Below, piece after piece: positions 1 to 8,345 of a stretch of 64,000 nt of DNA; positions within the stretch are counted from its first letter, which is position 1; each line of letters opens with the position of its first letter. The translations under genes were made by a program, and so were the position numbers. The stretch comes from Pseudomonas sp. R37(2017) (GTDB lineage Bacteria; Pseudomonadota; Gammaproteobacteria; Pseudomonadales; Pseudomonadaceae). The notes below the pieces were generated by a model, which was not told the origin of the DNA, made no database searches, and was given only the letters and a program-made list of their open reading frames with translations. The DNA lies in assembly GCF_002113375.1 (NCBI RefSeq), contig NZ_NEHO01000015.1:1-64000 (forward strand), given 5' to 3'.

Positions 1-77
1 ATCGAGCAGTTGTCATCAAGAACCATGCTGGCAGCACGTTGCTTGAACTCGCGGGTATAGGTCTTTCGCTCTTGCAT
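1..77 (-). CDS. IS3-family transposase OrfA, N-terminal fragment
   Basis: Only the first 25 residues are in the window (MQERKTYTREFKQRAASMVL, then DDNCS). Basic N-termini of the form R-x-Y-x-x-E-F-K-x-x-A are typical of the helix-turn-helix OrfA proteins of IS3-family elements, which bind the element ends and are fused by frameshifting to the DDE recombinase OrfB. The ATG at 77 is preceded by a strong AGGAGG site. The gene is cut by the window edge, not visibly by mutation. Confidence 0.65.
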   Translation of the reverse strand, partial: MQERKTYTREFKQRAASMVLDDNCS

Positions 78-137
78 GGAACCTCCTGATTGGGCGAATC
101 ATATCGCCCTTAAGAGGTGTCCGGGATCATTAGGCCA
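1..137 (-). mobile_element. Left end of an IS3-like insertion sequence (partial)
   Basis: The window opens inside an insertion sequence whose first reading frame points left. The segment between that start codon and about position 137 holds a good ribosome site (AGGAGGT, reverse complement at 81-87) and ends in TTAGGCCA on the plus strand, so the element would begin TGGCC on its own strand; IS3-family elements usually begin with TG. The exact tip could instead be at 142 (TGAAC). Directly beyond it lies the second half of a REP sequence, so the insertion appears to have cut a REP. The other end lies outside the window, so family and length cannot be confirmed. Confidence 0.6.
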
Positions 138-160
138 GTTCAGGCTCGCTCCCACAAGGG
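138..160. repeat. Half REP sequence next to the IS end
   Basis: CAGGCTCGCTCCCACA at 141-156 matches the second half of the REPs elsewhere in this window (for example 7070-7085). The expected first half (TTCGCGAG) is missing because the IS sequence begins there. Confidence 0.6.
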
Positions 161-283
161 ATTGAGTGAAACCTCCGGGTTTTGTGGAATTGAACAATAA
201 TCCCCATCGGCGCTTGTGCAGCGGACCGGCGTTATTGTTCATGGCGGCTGGCAGCATGTGGACATTGGAACTGGAGAATTCCC

Positions 284-1426
284 ATGAAAATCGTGATCGC
301 CCCCGATTCGTTCAAGGACAGCCTCAGCGCTCAAGGCGTGGCCGATGCCATTGCATTGGGATTGGCGCAGGTGTGGCCGGATGCACAACTGATCAAATGC
401 CCCATGGCCGACGGCGGGGAAGGGACTGTCGAGTCGATTCTTGCCGCGTGCGAAGGCGAGTTACGCCGCACCGTGGTTCGCGGGCCGCTGGGGACCACGG
501 TGGATGCCGCCTGGGGCTGGTTGCCACAGAGCCACACCGCAATCATCGAAATGGCCGAGGCCAGCGGTTTGCAGTTGGTCCCGGTGGCACAACGGGATGC
601 GTGCATCAGCAGCACCTTCGGTACCGGGCAATTGATCCGCGCCGCCCTGGATGCCGGTGCGCTTCGGGTGATCCTGGCGATTGGCGGCAGTGCGACCAAT
701 GACGGCGGTGCCGGTGCGATGCAGGCCCTGGGCGTGAAACTGCTGGACGCCCAGGGGCAGACGCTGTCACCGGGCGGGCTCGCACTTGCGCAATTGGCCA
801 GGGTCGACCTGAGCGACCTTGATCCGCGTCTGGCACAGGTGCGTTTCGACATTGCCGCTGACGTTAACAACCCGCTCTGCGGCCCCCACGGCGCCTCGGC
901 GATTTTTGGCCCGCAAAAAGGCGCCTCGCCCGTGCAGGTCGAACAACTGGACCAGGCGCTGGGGCATTTTGCCGACCATTGCGCGACTGCCCTGGGCAAG
1001 GATGTTCGCGACGAACCGGGCAGTGGCGCCGCGGGTGGCCTTGGGTTTGCCGCCAAAGCGTTCCTGGGCGCGCAGTTCAAGGCCGGGGTCGAGGTGGTTG
1101 GCGAACTGGCGGGCCTGGCCGAGTCGGTAGCAGGCGCCGATCTGGTGATCACGGGCGAAGGGCGTTTCGATGCGCAAACCCTGCGCGGCAAGACGCCGTT
1201 TGGCGTGGCGCGTGTTGCCAGGCAGCAGGCCGTACCGGTCATCGTCATCGCTGGCACGCTGGGCGATGGATATCAGGCGCTCTATGAGCATGGCATCGAC
1301 GCTGCGTTTGCCCTGGCAAGCGGGCCGATGACCCTGGAGCAGGCCTGTGCCGAGGCGCCGCGCTTGCTGCGTGAGCGGGCGACCGATATCGCGCGCGTCT
1401 GGCGGATGGCCGTTGGCAAGCACTGA
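284..1426 (+). CDS. Glycerate kinase, GarK/GlxK family
   Basis: A 380-residue protein that reads as a family 1 glycerate kinase, the cytoplasmic enzyme that phosphorylates D-glycerate with ATP so that it enters lower glycolysis. The N-terminus MKIVIAPDSFKDSLSA, the GDGG-type segment PMADGGEGTVES and the glycine-rich GGSATNDGGAGAMQALG around residues 139-155 are family hallmarks, and the length is normal. The start is supported by GGAG about eight bases upstream. The gene stands before a class I aminotransferase on the same strand, with an 87-bp gap and no obvious terminator. Glyoxylate or hydroxypyruvate metabolism is the likely context, but no reductase or carboligase gene is adjacent. Confidence 0.9.
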   Translation: MKIVIAPDSFKDSLSAQGVADAIALGLAQVWPDAQLIKCPMADGGEGTVESILAACEGELRRTVVRGPLGTTVDAAWGWLPQSHTAIIEMAEASGLQLVPVAQRDACISSTFGTGQLIRAALDAGALRVILAIGGSATNDGGAGAMQALGVKLLDAQGQTLSPGGLALAQLARVDLSDLDPRLAQVRFDIAADVNNPLCGPHGASAIFGPQKGASPVQVEQLDQALGHFADHCATALGKDVRDEPGSGAAGGLGFAAKAFLGAQFKAGVEVVGELAGLAESVAGADLVITGEGRFDAQTLRGKTPFGVARVARQQAVPVIVIAGTLGDGYQALYEHGIDAAFALASGPMTLEQACAEAPRLLRERATDIARVWRMAVGKH

Positions 1427-1513
1427 CTGGTTCATGTTTGAAAGCGATGGTGGCGCGTTTCGTGATTTGAGATAGGGTTGTGGCTGGGAGCACCCGCGCG
1501 ACAGGAGACAGAT

Positions 1514-2701
1514 ATGCGCTACTCAGCCTTGACCCAACGAATCGCCGGTGACGGAGCGGCGGCCTGGCAGATTCACGATCGAGCGCTGCAATTGCGCGAA
1601 CAGGGCATCGATGTCCTGCTGCTGTCAATCGGCGACCCCGATTTCGATACGCCGCAACCCATCGTCCAGGCCGCCATCGCCAGCCTGTTGGCCGGTGAAA
1701 CGCACTACCCTGAAGTGCGCGGCAGTCGAGGGCTGCGCGATAGCATCGCTCGCCGACATCGGCAGCGCAGTGGTCAGGTGGTGGATGCCGAACATGTGAT
1801 TGTCTTTCCAGGCGCGCAGTGCGCGGTGTATTCGGTGGCGCAATGTCTGCTCGATCCGGGCGATGAAGTGATTGTCGCCGAGCCGATGTACGTGACCTAT
1901 GAAGGCGTGATCGGCGCCTGTGCGGCCACAGTGATCCCCGTGCCAGTGCGTCCGCATAACGGGTTTCGCGTCGACCCGGCGGATGTCGCGGCACGAATCA
2001 CGGCGAAAACACGCGCCATCCTGCTCAACAGTCCGAACAATCCATCCGGCGCCAGTTTGTCACTGTCGATCTGGCAGGAACTGGCGGCGTTGTGCGTTCG
2101 TCACGATTTGTGGCTGATCAGCGACGAGGTCTACAGCGATCTGCTGTTCGAAGGCGAGCACATCAGCCCCGCGAGCCTGCCGGGCATGGCCGAACGGACG
2201 GCGACCATCAACAGCCTGTCAAAGTCCCACGCCATGAGCGGTTGGCGGGTGGGCTGGGTGATCGGGCCCAAACCCATGGCCGGACACCTGGTCAATCTGT
2301 CGCTGAGCATGCTCTTCGGCATTCCGGATTTCGTGCAGAACGCCGCACAGTTGGCTCTGGACCGGGACCTGCCGGAAGTGGCCGCGATGCGCGAAGAGTA
2401 TCGCCAGCGTCGTGACCTGGTGTGTGCAAGTCTGGATCAATGTCCGGGCCTCAGGCCGATTCGTCCGGACGGCGGCATGTTCGTGATGGTCGATGTAAGT
2501 CAGACCGGCTTGTCGGCCCAGCGCTTCGCCGAACACCTGCTGGAGGGCTATGGCGTGTCCGTGCTGGCCGGTGAGGCCTTCGGCCCGAGCGCGGCGGGGC
2601 ATATCCGCATAGGCCTGGTAGTGGACCGGATGAAGCTGGCTGAAGCATGCCGGCGGATTTCTTTGTGCGCGGCGCAATTGCTGGAGGCGCGGCGCGCCTG
2701 A
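1514..2701 (+). CDS. Pyridoxal phosphate-dependent class I aminotransferase
   Basis: A 395-residue fold type I aminotransferase. The PLP lysine is K237 in the motif SLSKSHAMSGWRVGW; the substrate-binding NSPNNPSG segment and the ISDEVYSDL segment (the Asp that contacts the PLP nitrogen) are intact. The ATG at 1514 is chosen because AGGAG lies eight bases before it; an in-frame ATG at 1478 lacks a ribosome site and would add a non-conserved tail. Substrate cannot be read from sequence: family members act on aspartate, alanine, aromatic or branched amino acids. It follows the glycerate kinase gene, so a serine/glyoxylate-type role is possible but only inferred. Confidence 0.85.
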   Translation: MRYSALTQRIAGDGAAAWQIHDRALQLREQGIDVLLLSIGDPDFDTPQPIVQAAIASLLAGETHYPEVRGSRGLRDSIARRHRQRSGQVVDAEHVIVFPGAQCAVYSVAQCLLDPGDEVIVAEPMYVTYEGVIGACAATVIPVPVRPHNGFRVDPADVAARITAKTRAILLNSPNNPSGASLSLSIWQELAALCVRHDLWLISDEVYSDLLFEGEHISPASLPGMAERTATINSLSKSHAMSGWRVGWVIGPKPMAGHLVNLSLSMLFGIPDFVQNAAQLALDRDLPEVAAMREEYRQRRDLVCASLDQCPGLRPIRPDGGMFVMVDVSQTGLSAQRFAEHLLEGYGVSVLAGEAFGPSAAGHIRIGLVVDRMKLAEACRRISLCAAQLLEARRA

Positions 2702-2720
2702 AGGATTTTACATTGTCTTT

Positions 2721-2831
2721 ACTGGCCCCTTCGCGAGCAAGCCCGCTCCCACATTTGATCTCGGTTGTACACAATACCTGTGAACGCTGAAGATCCAGTG
2801 TGGGAGCGGGCTTGCTCGCGAAGGGGCCAGT
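2721..2831. repeat. REP inverted pair
   Basis: Two 33-base copies face each other: ACTGGCCCCTTCGCGAGC... at 2721-2753 and its exact reverse complement at 2799-2831, 45 bases apart. The pair lies between the aminotransferase and kguD, whose transcripts converge. Confidence 0.9.
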
Positions 2832-2847
2832 CCAGGCGCCCAATACC

Positions 2848-3825
2848 TCAGGCTTTCCACGCCCCAACATTCACCAGATTGGCCGGACGTTCACCCGCCA
2901 GCGCCGCCAACAGGTTGTCCACCGCGCATCTGGCCATGGCCTCCCGTGTTTCATGGGTGGCCGAGCCGATGTGCGGTGTCGCCACAACGTTGTTCAACTG
3001 CAACAGCGGTGAGTCCTGGTTCAACGGTTCGCGTTCGAATACATCCAGCCCCGCCGCGCGAATCCGGCCCGTACGCAAGGCTTCGATCAACGCTGTTTCG
3101 TCCACTACCTTGCCCCGTGAAATATTGATGAAGATGGTTTCCGGACGCATCAGGGCGAACTGTTCTGCACCGATCAGCCCTTCGGTTTCAGCGGTCAGTG
3201 GCAACGTCAGGCAAACGAAATCGGCTTGTTGCAGGAGCTCCGGCAGACTGCGGTAGCGCGCATTGAAACGCTGTTCCACCGCAGGTTTCGGCGAATGGCT
3301 GTGATAGATCACCTGCATGCCAAAACCGAAATGCCCGCGTTGCGCGAGGGCCTCGCCGATGCGCCCCATACCGATGATGCCCAGGGTCTTGCCGTGCACG
3401 TCGCTGCCGAAATGCGTGGGGCCGATATTGCGGGTCCACTTGCCTTCGCGAATCATGTTTGCCAGTTCCACGACGCGCCGGGCCGTTGCCAGAATCAGCG
3501 CGAAACCAGTGTCGGCGGTGGTTTCTGTCAAGACATCCGGTGTGTTGCTGAGCAGGATGCGCCGCTGGGTCAGGTAGTCGATGTCGTAGTTGTCGACACC
3601 CACCGAGACGCTGGCAATCGCCTGAAGGTGGGGTGCCAGATCGAGCAGTTCGGCATTCAGTTTCAGACTGGCACCCAGCAAGCCCTGAGCGCGGGGCAGG
3701 GCATCGCGCAGTTTGCCCAGGCCCTCGGCATCAAGGTTATCGATCAGCGTCACTTCGGCCTGCTCGTGCAGGCGAGCCATCAACAGCGGCGAGAGCTTTT
3801 TGTACAGGACGACCTGCTTTTTCAT
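2848..3825 (-). CDS. kguD: 6-phospho-2-ketogluconate reductase
   Basis: A 325-residue D-isomer-specific 2-hydroxyacid dehydrogenase. The Rossmann motif GMGRIGEALAQR, the substrate-binding arginine in NISRGKVVDE and the catalytic histidine in ATPHIGSATHE are all present. As the last gene of kguE-kguK-kguT-kguD it should reduce 2-keto-6-phosphogluconate to 6-phosphogluconate with NAD(P)H, the final step of the peripheral 2-ketogluconate route. The protein alone could also be called a glyoxylate/2-ketogluconate reductase (GhrB/TkrA); the operon position decides the call. It starts 21 bases after kguT stops, and is followed by a REP pair. Confidence 0.88.
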   Translation of the reverse strand: MKKQVVLYKKLSPLLMARLHEQAEVTLIDNLDAEGLGKLRDALPRAQGLLGASLKLNAELLDLAPHLQAIASVSVGVDNYDIDYLTQRRILLSNTPDVLTETTADTGFALILATARRVVELANMIREGKWTRNIGPTHFGSDVHGKTLGIIGMGRIGEALAQRGHFGFGMQVIYHSHSPKPAVEQRFNARYRSLPELLQQADFVCLTLPLTAETEGLIGAEQFALMRPETIFINISRGKVVDETALIEALRTGRIRAAGLDVFEREPLNQDSPLLQLNNVVATPHIGSATHETREAMARCAVDNLLAALAGERPANLVNVGAWKA

Positions 3826-3846
3826 CTTCGAGATCTCAACTTCAAT

Positions 3847-5145
3847 TCAGGAATGTGCCGTGGCGGCGTGCGTTACCGTGGCCGAAGGCCGCTCCCGATC
3901 ACTGGCGCCGGGCTTGAGGAAGATCGTCAACAGCACCGAGAACATCAACGCACCACTCATCAACAGATACGAGGCACCGGGCGAGCCGGTGGCGCTGTTC
4001 AGGTAGCCGACCAGATAGGAGCCGCCAAAGGAACCGAGGGCGCCCATACTGTTGATCAGCGCCATGGCGCCACCCGCGACGTTGGCCGGAAGGATCTCCG
4101 GAATGATCGCGAAGAACGGTCCGTAAGGCGCGTACATGCAGGCGCCGGCAATCACCAGCAGGGTGTAGGACCACCAGAAGTGTTCGGCACCCAAGGCGTA
4201 GGAACCATAGAAGGCAATCGAGGCAATCAGCAGGGGTGGCCACACGAAACGTTTGCGTTTTTGCAGCTTGTCCGACCCCCACGACACCAGCAGCATGCCG
4301 ATCACCGCCGCCAGGTAGGGCAGCGCCGACAGCCAGCCGGCCTGGATCATGTCCATCTGCGCGCCGGCCTTGAGGATCGACGGCAGCCACAACACAAAGC
4401 CGTACACGCCAATGCTCCAGCAGAAAAACTGCAGGGCCAGGATGATCACTTTGGGTGAGCGAAACGCTTCGGCGTAGTTCTTCACGGCCTTGATACCGAC
4501 CTGCTCGGCGGCCAGTGCGCTTTCCAGATCCTGCTTTTCCTGATCGTCGAGCCACTTGGCTTGTGACGGACGATCATCGGCCAGGCGCCACCAGATGAAT
4601 GCCCACAACACCGCGGGCAATCCTTCGATGATGAACATCCAGCGCCAACTGAAGTGCTGCACCAGATAGCCCGAGACCACCGACATCCACAGCATGGTCA
4701 CCGGGTTGCCGAGAATCAGAAAGGTGTTGGCCCGTGAGCGTTCGGCGCGGGTGAACCAGTGGCAGAGATAGATCAGCATCGCCGGCATCACGGCGGCTTC
4801 GACCACGCCAAGCATGAAGCGGATGACGATCAGCCAATAGGCATTGGAGACAATCCCGGTCAACGTCGCCAGGCTGCCCCAGAGGATCAGGCTGACGAAA
4901 ATCAGTTTCTTCACACTGTTCTTCTGCGCATAGATCGCGCCGGGGACCTGGAAGAAAAAGTAACCGAGGAAGAACAGCGCGCCGAGCATCGATGACAGCC
5001 CGGGTGTGATCATCAGGTCCGCCGCCATGCCGGATGCGGCGGCGAACCCATAGTTGGCGCGATCCAGATACGCCAGGCTATAGGTGATGAACACGATGGG
5101 CATGATGTACCACCAGCGGCGGGTGGTGAGCGTTGCGGTTTTCAT
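3847..5145 (-). CDS. kguT: 2-ketogluconate transporter, MFS family
   Basis: A 432-residue major facilitator of the anion:cation symporter group with about twelve hydrophobic segments. The stretch after the first membrane helix (ITYSLAYLDRANYGFAAA) matches the D-R-x-N signature of sugar-acid and tartrate carriers. It would import 2-ketogluconate made in the periplasm by gluconate oxidation. The ATG at 5145 has AGGAG nine bases upstream; in-frame sequence beyond it has no membrane character. Its place between kguK and kguD is the standard pseudomonad order. The 88-bp gap after kguK is filled by REP sequence. Confidence 0.92.
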   Translation of the reverse strand: MKTATLTTRRWWYIMPIVFITYSLAYLDRANYGFAAASGMAADLMITPGLSSMLGALFFLGYFFFQVPGAIYAQKNSVKKLIFVSLILWGSLATLTGIVSNAYWLIVIRFMLGVVEAAVMPAMLIYLCHWFTRAERSRANTFLILGNPVTMLWMSVVSGYLVQHFSWRWMFIIEGLPAVLWAFIWWRLADDRPSQAKWLDDQEKQDLESALAAEQVGIKAVKNYAEAFRSPKVIILALQFFCWSIGVYGFVLWLPSILKAGAQMDMIQAGWLSALPYLAAVIGMLLVSWGSDKLQKRKRFVWPPLLIASIAFYGSYALGAEHFWWSYTLLVIAGACMYAPYGPFFAIIPEILPANVAGGAMALINSMGALGSFGGSYLVGYLNSATGSPGASYLLMSGALMFSVLLTIFLKPGASDRERPSATVTHAATAHS

Positions 5146-5206
5146 GGTGGTGCTCCTGAGCTTGTTGTTTTTGTCGCAGCAGGTAACGGGTTGTTTTTCA
5201 GTGCCT

Positions 5207-5285
5207 GTACTGGCCTCATCGCGAGCAGGTGATCTAGGTTCGACACAAATCCCCTGTAGGAGCGAGCCCGCTCGCGATGGCGGCC
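5207..5285. repeat. REP inverted pair overlapping the 3' end of kguK
   Basis: A well-kept copy (TGTAGGAGCGAGCCCGCTCG, from 5255) is paired with a degraded inverse copy around 5213-5227. The good copy lies inside the kguK reading frame and encodes its last residues. Confidence 0.8.
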
Positions 5286-6220
5286 TCAAATTCGTTGACC
5301 ATTTCGGAACGGGTAGGCAACCCCTCCATATCCCCACGGCTCTGCACCGCGCGACTGCCAATCCAGTTGGCACGCTTCACGGCCTCGGCAAAGCTGTGGT
5401 TTTCCAACAGCGCGCTGATCATGCCGACGGCAAAACCATCGCCGGCGCCCACGGTGTCGACCACTGTTTCCACCGGCACGCCAGCCACGAAACCCTGGTC
5501 AAAATGGCTGCGGTAGTAAGCCCCGTGCGGGCCAAGCTTGATTGCCACGGCTTCGGCGCCCTGGTCGAGGTAGAAGGCGGCGATGTCAGCCGGGTCCTCG
5601 AAGCCGGTCAGCAAGCGACCTTCGCTCAACCCCGGCAACACCCAATGGGCGAGGGCGGCGAGGCGGTTGATCTCGGTGATCATCTGTTGCTCGCTGGCCC
5701 ACAGGCTCGGGCGCAGGTTCGGGTCGAAGGACACACTGCGCCCAGCCTCGCGCATGCGGGTCATCAGTTCGAACGACATCTGCCGGGCCGTTTCCGACAG
5801 CGCCGGGGGAATGCCGGTGGCGTGCAAGTGCCGGGCCTTGAGCAAGTCGGGGACGATCGAGTGCGACGACAGGTGACTGGCCGCAGAGCCACGTCGGAAG
5901 TACTCGACGGTGGGATCGCTGCCATCGTCGGTGCGCGACTTGAGCTGAAAACCGGTGGGGTGGGCGGTGTCGATGTCGACGTGGCGGCAATCAAGGCCTT
6001 CTTTTTCCAGGGTGTCGACCACGAACCGGCCCAGCGAATCGGCGCCGACACGGCTCAGCCATGCCACGTTGAAACCCAATCGGGAAAGGCCTATGGCGAC
6101 GTTGCTGTCGGCCCCGGCAATGCGTTTGTGGAAAGCGCCGACACTGGCCAGATCACCCGCCTGCTCGGCGACGAACATCGCCATGGTCTCGCCGAAAGAC
6201 AGAATATCGATGTCAGACAT
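5234..6220 (-). CDS. kguK: 2-ketogluconate kinase, PfkB family
   Basis: A 328-residue ribokinase-type sugar kinase that would phosphorylate imported 2-ketogluconate at C6. N-terminal DILSFGETMAMF and C-terminal DTVGAGDGFAVGM (anion hole GAGD with the catalytic Asp) are the two PfkB signatures. ATG 6220 is chosen because GGAG sits seven bases upstream; a GTG at 6226 is possible. The start overlaps the kguE stop by 8 bases, so translation is probably coupled. Odd feature: the last fifteen or so residues (AIASGLAPTGDLCRT) are encoded by a REP sequence, so the natural C-terminus has been replaced or extended. Confidence 0.93.
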   Translation of the reverse strand: MSDIDILSFGETMAMFVAEQAGDLASVGAFHKRIAGADSNVAIGLSRLGFNVAWLSRVGADSLGRFVVDTLEKEGLDCRHVDIDTAHPTGFQLKSRTDDGSDPTVEYFRRGSAASHLSSHSIVPDLLKARHLHATGIPPALSETARQMSFELMTRMREAGRSVSFDPNLRPSLWASEQQMITEINRLAALAHWVLPGLSEGRLLTGFEDPADIAAFYLDQGAEAVAIKLGPHGAYYRSHFDQGFVAGVPVETVVDTVGAGDGFAVGMISALLENHSFAEAVKRANWIGSRAVQSRGDMEGLPTRSEMVNEFEAAIASGLAPTGDLCRT

Positions 6221-6995
6221 GAGCACTCTCCAGCTGCGACTGGCCGAGGTGGGCGAGGGCTGCGACGTGCTCGGTGGTCAGTTGCACCAGGTCATCGCCT
6301 TGCAGCGGATATTCCGCGGCCCGCGTTACACCCTGGGCCATGTGCCGCAGCAAGTGTTCCCATTGTTGCAGGTCACTGACGGCGGGCGCGATGGCAACCA
6401 GTTTGCCGTCGGCACGGCGCGTGACCGCCTTGCAGTGCACATAACCGACATGGCGGCCGAGCAATCGCGCGGCGCTGGCGGCGCACTGGTCTTGCCAGTG
6501 CCAATTGCCGATGTCGAAGGTCATTTTGATCGGCAGCCCGTGCTGCTCCACATCCGCGAAAAAACGCTGGAAGGGTTCGATGCGGCCGCCGTGCAGAGTC
6601 TGGTCGTTTTCCACCAGCAACTGCACGGCGCTTTCGCCCAGCACTCGGGCGAGGGTTTGCAGATCGCTGTTTTCAGTGAAGTAGCCCAGCGATACCTTCA
6701 GCCATTTGGCGCCGAACGCCTGGGCGCGTTGCAGGGCCGTGATCAGTTCGGGATTGGGCCTGGATTGCCCGGCCAGCCATAGCTCCATTGGCGACGAATA
6801 AACGCTCTCAAGGCCTTCTGCTTGAGTGGTGTCGGCCAGTTGAGCTGGGTTCTCGGTGGTCAGTAATTCTTCGCGCCATTCGATGCGAGAAGCGCCGGCG
6901 GCGGCGAGAATCCCGATGAAGCTGCCCTGGCCGCGCTGGCGCACAAGGTCGGCGCCGTAGCTGGACAGGCTGATGGAAACGGCTGGTCTTTTCAT
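6213..6995 (-). CDS. kguE: KguE, sugar phosphate isomerase/epimerase-like protein of ketogluconate use
   Basis: A 260-residue TIM-barrel protein of the xylose isomerase-like (AP endonuclease 2) superfamily. Metal-site segments typical of the fold are visible: LLVENDQT around residue 129 (Glu), the MTFDIGNWHWQ segment (Asp, His) and YVHCKAV. It is the first gene of the kgu operon in pseudomonads; its exact reaction in the pathway is not well settled, and epimerase is the usual label. ATG 6995 follows a PtxS operator at 7010-7023 by 14 bases, so the repressor would cover the translation and promoter region directly. Confidence 0.88.
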   Translation of the reverse strand: MKRPAVSISLSSYGADLVRQRGQGSFIGILAAAGASRIEWREELLTTENPAQLADTTQAEGLESVYSSPMELWLAGQSRPNPELITALQRAQAFGAKWLKVSLGYFTENSDLQTLARVLGESAVQLLVENDQTLHGGRIEPFQRFFADVEQHGLPIKMTFDIGNWHWQDQCAASAARLLGRHVGYVHCKAVTRRADGKLVAIAPAVSDLQQWEHLLRHMAQGVTRAAEYPLQGDDLVQLTTEHVAALAHLGQSQLESAHV

Positions 6996-7009
6996 TGTTT
7001 TTCTACCTC

Positions 7010-7023
7010 TGAAACCGATTTCA
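7010..7023 (-). promoter_or_regulatory. PtxS operator upstream of kguE
   Basis: TGAAACCGATTTCA is a near-perfect 14-bp palindrome, differing at one base from the copy near ptxS. PtxS of P. aeruginosa and P. putida is known to bind TGAAACCGGTTTCA. It lies just upstream of the first kgu gene, so PtxS should repress the operon and release it on binding 2-ketogluconate. Confidence 0.88.
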
Positions 7024-7054
7024 TTTTTGTTCAAAAAAATTTGCAGTGCTTCCT

Positions 7055-7139
7055 GGCCCCCTTCGCGAGCAGGCTCGCTCCCACAGTTGATTTGAGAATA
7101 GAGGCTCATTGTGGGAGCGAGCCTGCTCGCGAAGGGGCC
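7055..7139. repeat. REP inverted pair between kguE and ptxS
   Basis: GGCCCCCTTCGCGAGCAGGC... at 7055-7085 faces TGTGGGAGCGAGCCTGCTCG... at 7110-7139. The pair separates the ptxS stop from the kguE promoter and may limit read-through from ptxS into the operon. Confidence 0.88.
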
Positions 7140-7146
7140 CTGACAT

Positions 7147-8172
7147 TCAACGTAAATTCCCAAGGGTCGACCCTCTAACAATCAACCGCGCCGAAAAATC
7201 CAATGTCCGCACCGCCCCGTCATCCCCGCGCAGTCGCTTGAGCAGACACTCGAACGCACTGGCGCCCATTTCGGTGGTCGGCTGCGCGAGGGCGGTAATG
7301 CCGCTGCCCACCAACGGGTACCAATCCAGGTCATCGAGGGCGATCAAGCCAATGTCATCGAACAAGTTGCACTTGAGCTCACGCAACGCATGGGTGCTGG
7401 CTAGCGCGGCAACCCCGTTCGCGCAAAACAGTGCTTTCGGGCCGGGGCCAGGCGTGTCGAGGAACATTTTCAATTGTGCGGTGAGTTCGCTGCCGGTTTC
7501 GATGTGGGTGCCGCGAAGCGCCGGGCGTTGCTCGATTTGCGCCTTGAAGCTGCTGACCCGCTCAATTCGTGAGCTGGTGCCATCAAACGGCTCAGTCACC
7601 AGCAATACATCGCAGTAACCGCGTTCCTCAAGGTGGTCGAGGGCCATTTCGATGGCCTGCGGGTTGTTCAGCCCGACCATATCGCTTTCAAGGTGCTCGA
7701 CCTTGCGATCCACCAGTACCAGCGGCATTTCCCGGTGCAGTTCGTGCAGCTCGTCACGGTGATGGCCGAGGGTGTTCACGATCAGGCCTTCGATGTTGTA
7801 CGAGCGCAGCAGGGCCAGGTGTTGACGTTCCTGCTCGTCGTCGCGGTCGGTGTTGCACACCACCAGGCTGTAGCCGTGCTGGCGGCAGGCGGTTTCCACC
7901 CCGTGCATCACGGCGATTGAATAAGGATTGCGGATGTCGGCCACCAGCATGCCGATCAGGCGGGTGCGCCCGCGCTTCAGGCCGCGGGCCATCTGGTTCG
8001 GGCGATAGCCCAATTCAGCAATCGCCTGCTCGATGCGTTGGGCAATGGCATCGGAGAGCAGGGCGCGGTCTTCGCCGATGAATCGCGAAACGCTGGCCTT
8101 GGAGACCCTGGCGTGTTCGGCCACATCGAGCATGGTCACGCGGCTGCGCTGGGCGGCGGAGAAATCGTTCAC
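7147..8172 (-). CDS. ptxS: 2-ketogluconate-responsive repressor PtxS, LacI family
   Basis: A 341-residue LacI-type regulator. The N-terminal helix-turn-helix reads VTMLDVAEHARVSKASVSRF (residues 12-31), followed by the hinge helix around YRPNQMARGLK and a periplasmic-binding-protein-like effector domain. In pseudomonads PtxS represses kgu and its own gene until 2-ketogluconate binds. The start is a GTG at 8172 with AAGG nine bases upstream. A perfect operator lies at 8227-8240, 55 bases before the start, consistent with autoregulation. The TGAAACC half-site at 8177-8183 may add to binding. Confidence 0.93.
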   Translation of the reverse strand: MNDFSAAQRSRVTMLDVAEHARVSKASVSRFIGEDRALLSDAIAQRIEQAIAELGYRPNQMARGLKRGRTRLIGMLVADIRNPYSIAVMHGVETACRQHGYSLVVCNTDRDDEQERQHLALLRSYNIEGLIVNTLGHHRDELHELHREMPLVLVDRKVEHLESDMVGLNNPQAIEMALDHLEERGYCDVLLVTEPFDGTSSRIERVSSFKAQIEQRPALRGTHIETGSELTAQLKMFLDTPGPGPKALFCANGVAALASTHALRELKCNLFDDIGLIALDDLDWYPLVGSGITALAQPTTEMGASAFECLLKRLRGDDGAVRTLDFSARLIVRGSTLGNLR

Positions 8173-8226
8173 GGTCTGAAACCTTCTTTTTGGATTTATA
8201 AGGTCGAGCGCTTCGCGAGATAGTGC

Positions 8227-8240
8227 TGAAACCGGTTTCA
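8227..8240 (-). promoter_or_regulatory. PtxS operator upstream of ptxS
   Basis: TGAAACCGGTTTCA, a perfect palindrome identical to the published PtxS operator core. Its position 55 bases before the ptxS GTG indicates autorepression. Confidence 0.92.
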
Positions 8241-8345
8241 GAAGACACCAAAAGCCAATTCGCTGTCAAGCCCGATTGTGGATTGCCGAGCGAACACCCA
8301 GGCAGGGCCGGGCTGTTTCACGCCTCGACCGAGGGTGTGCAGTCA

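Noticed and set aside
3226..4458. Plus-strand frame of 410 codons over kguD and kguT
   Set aside because: Shadow of two well-supported minus-strand genes.
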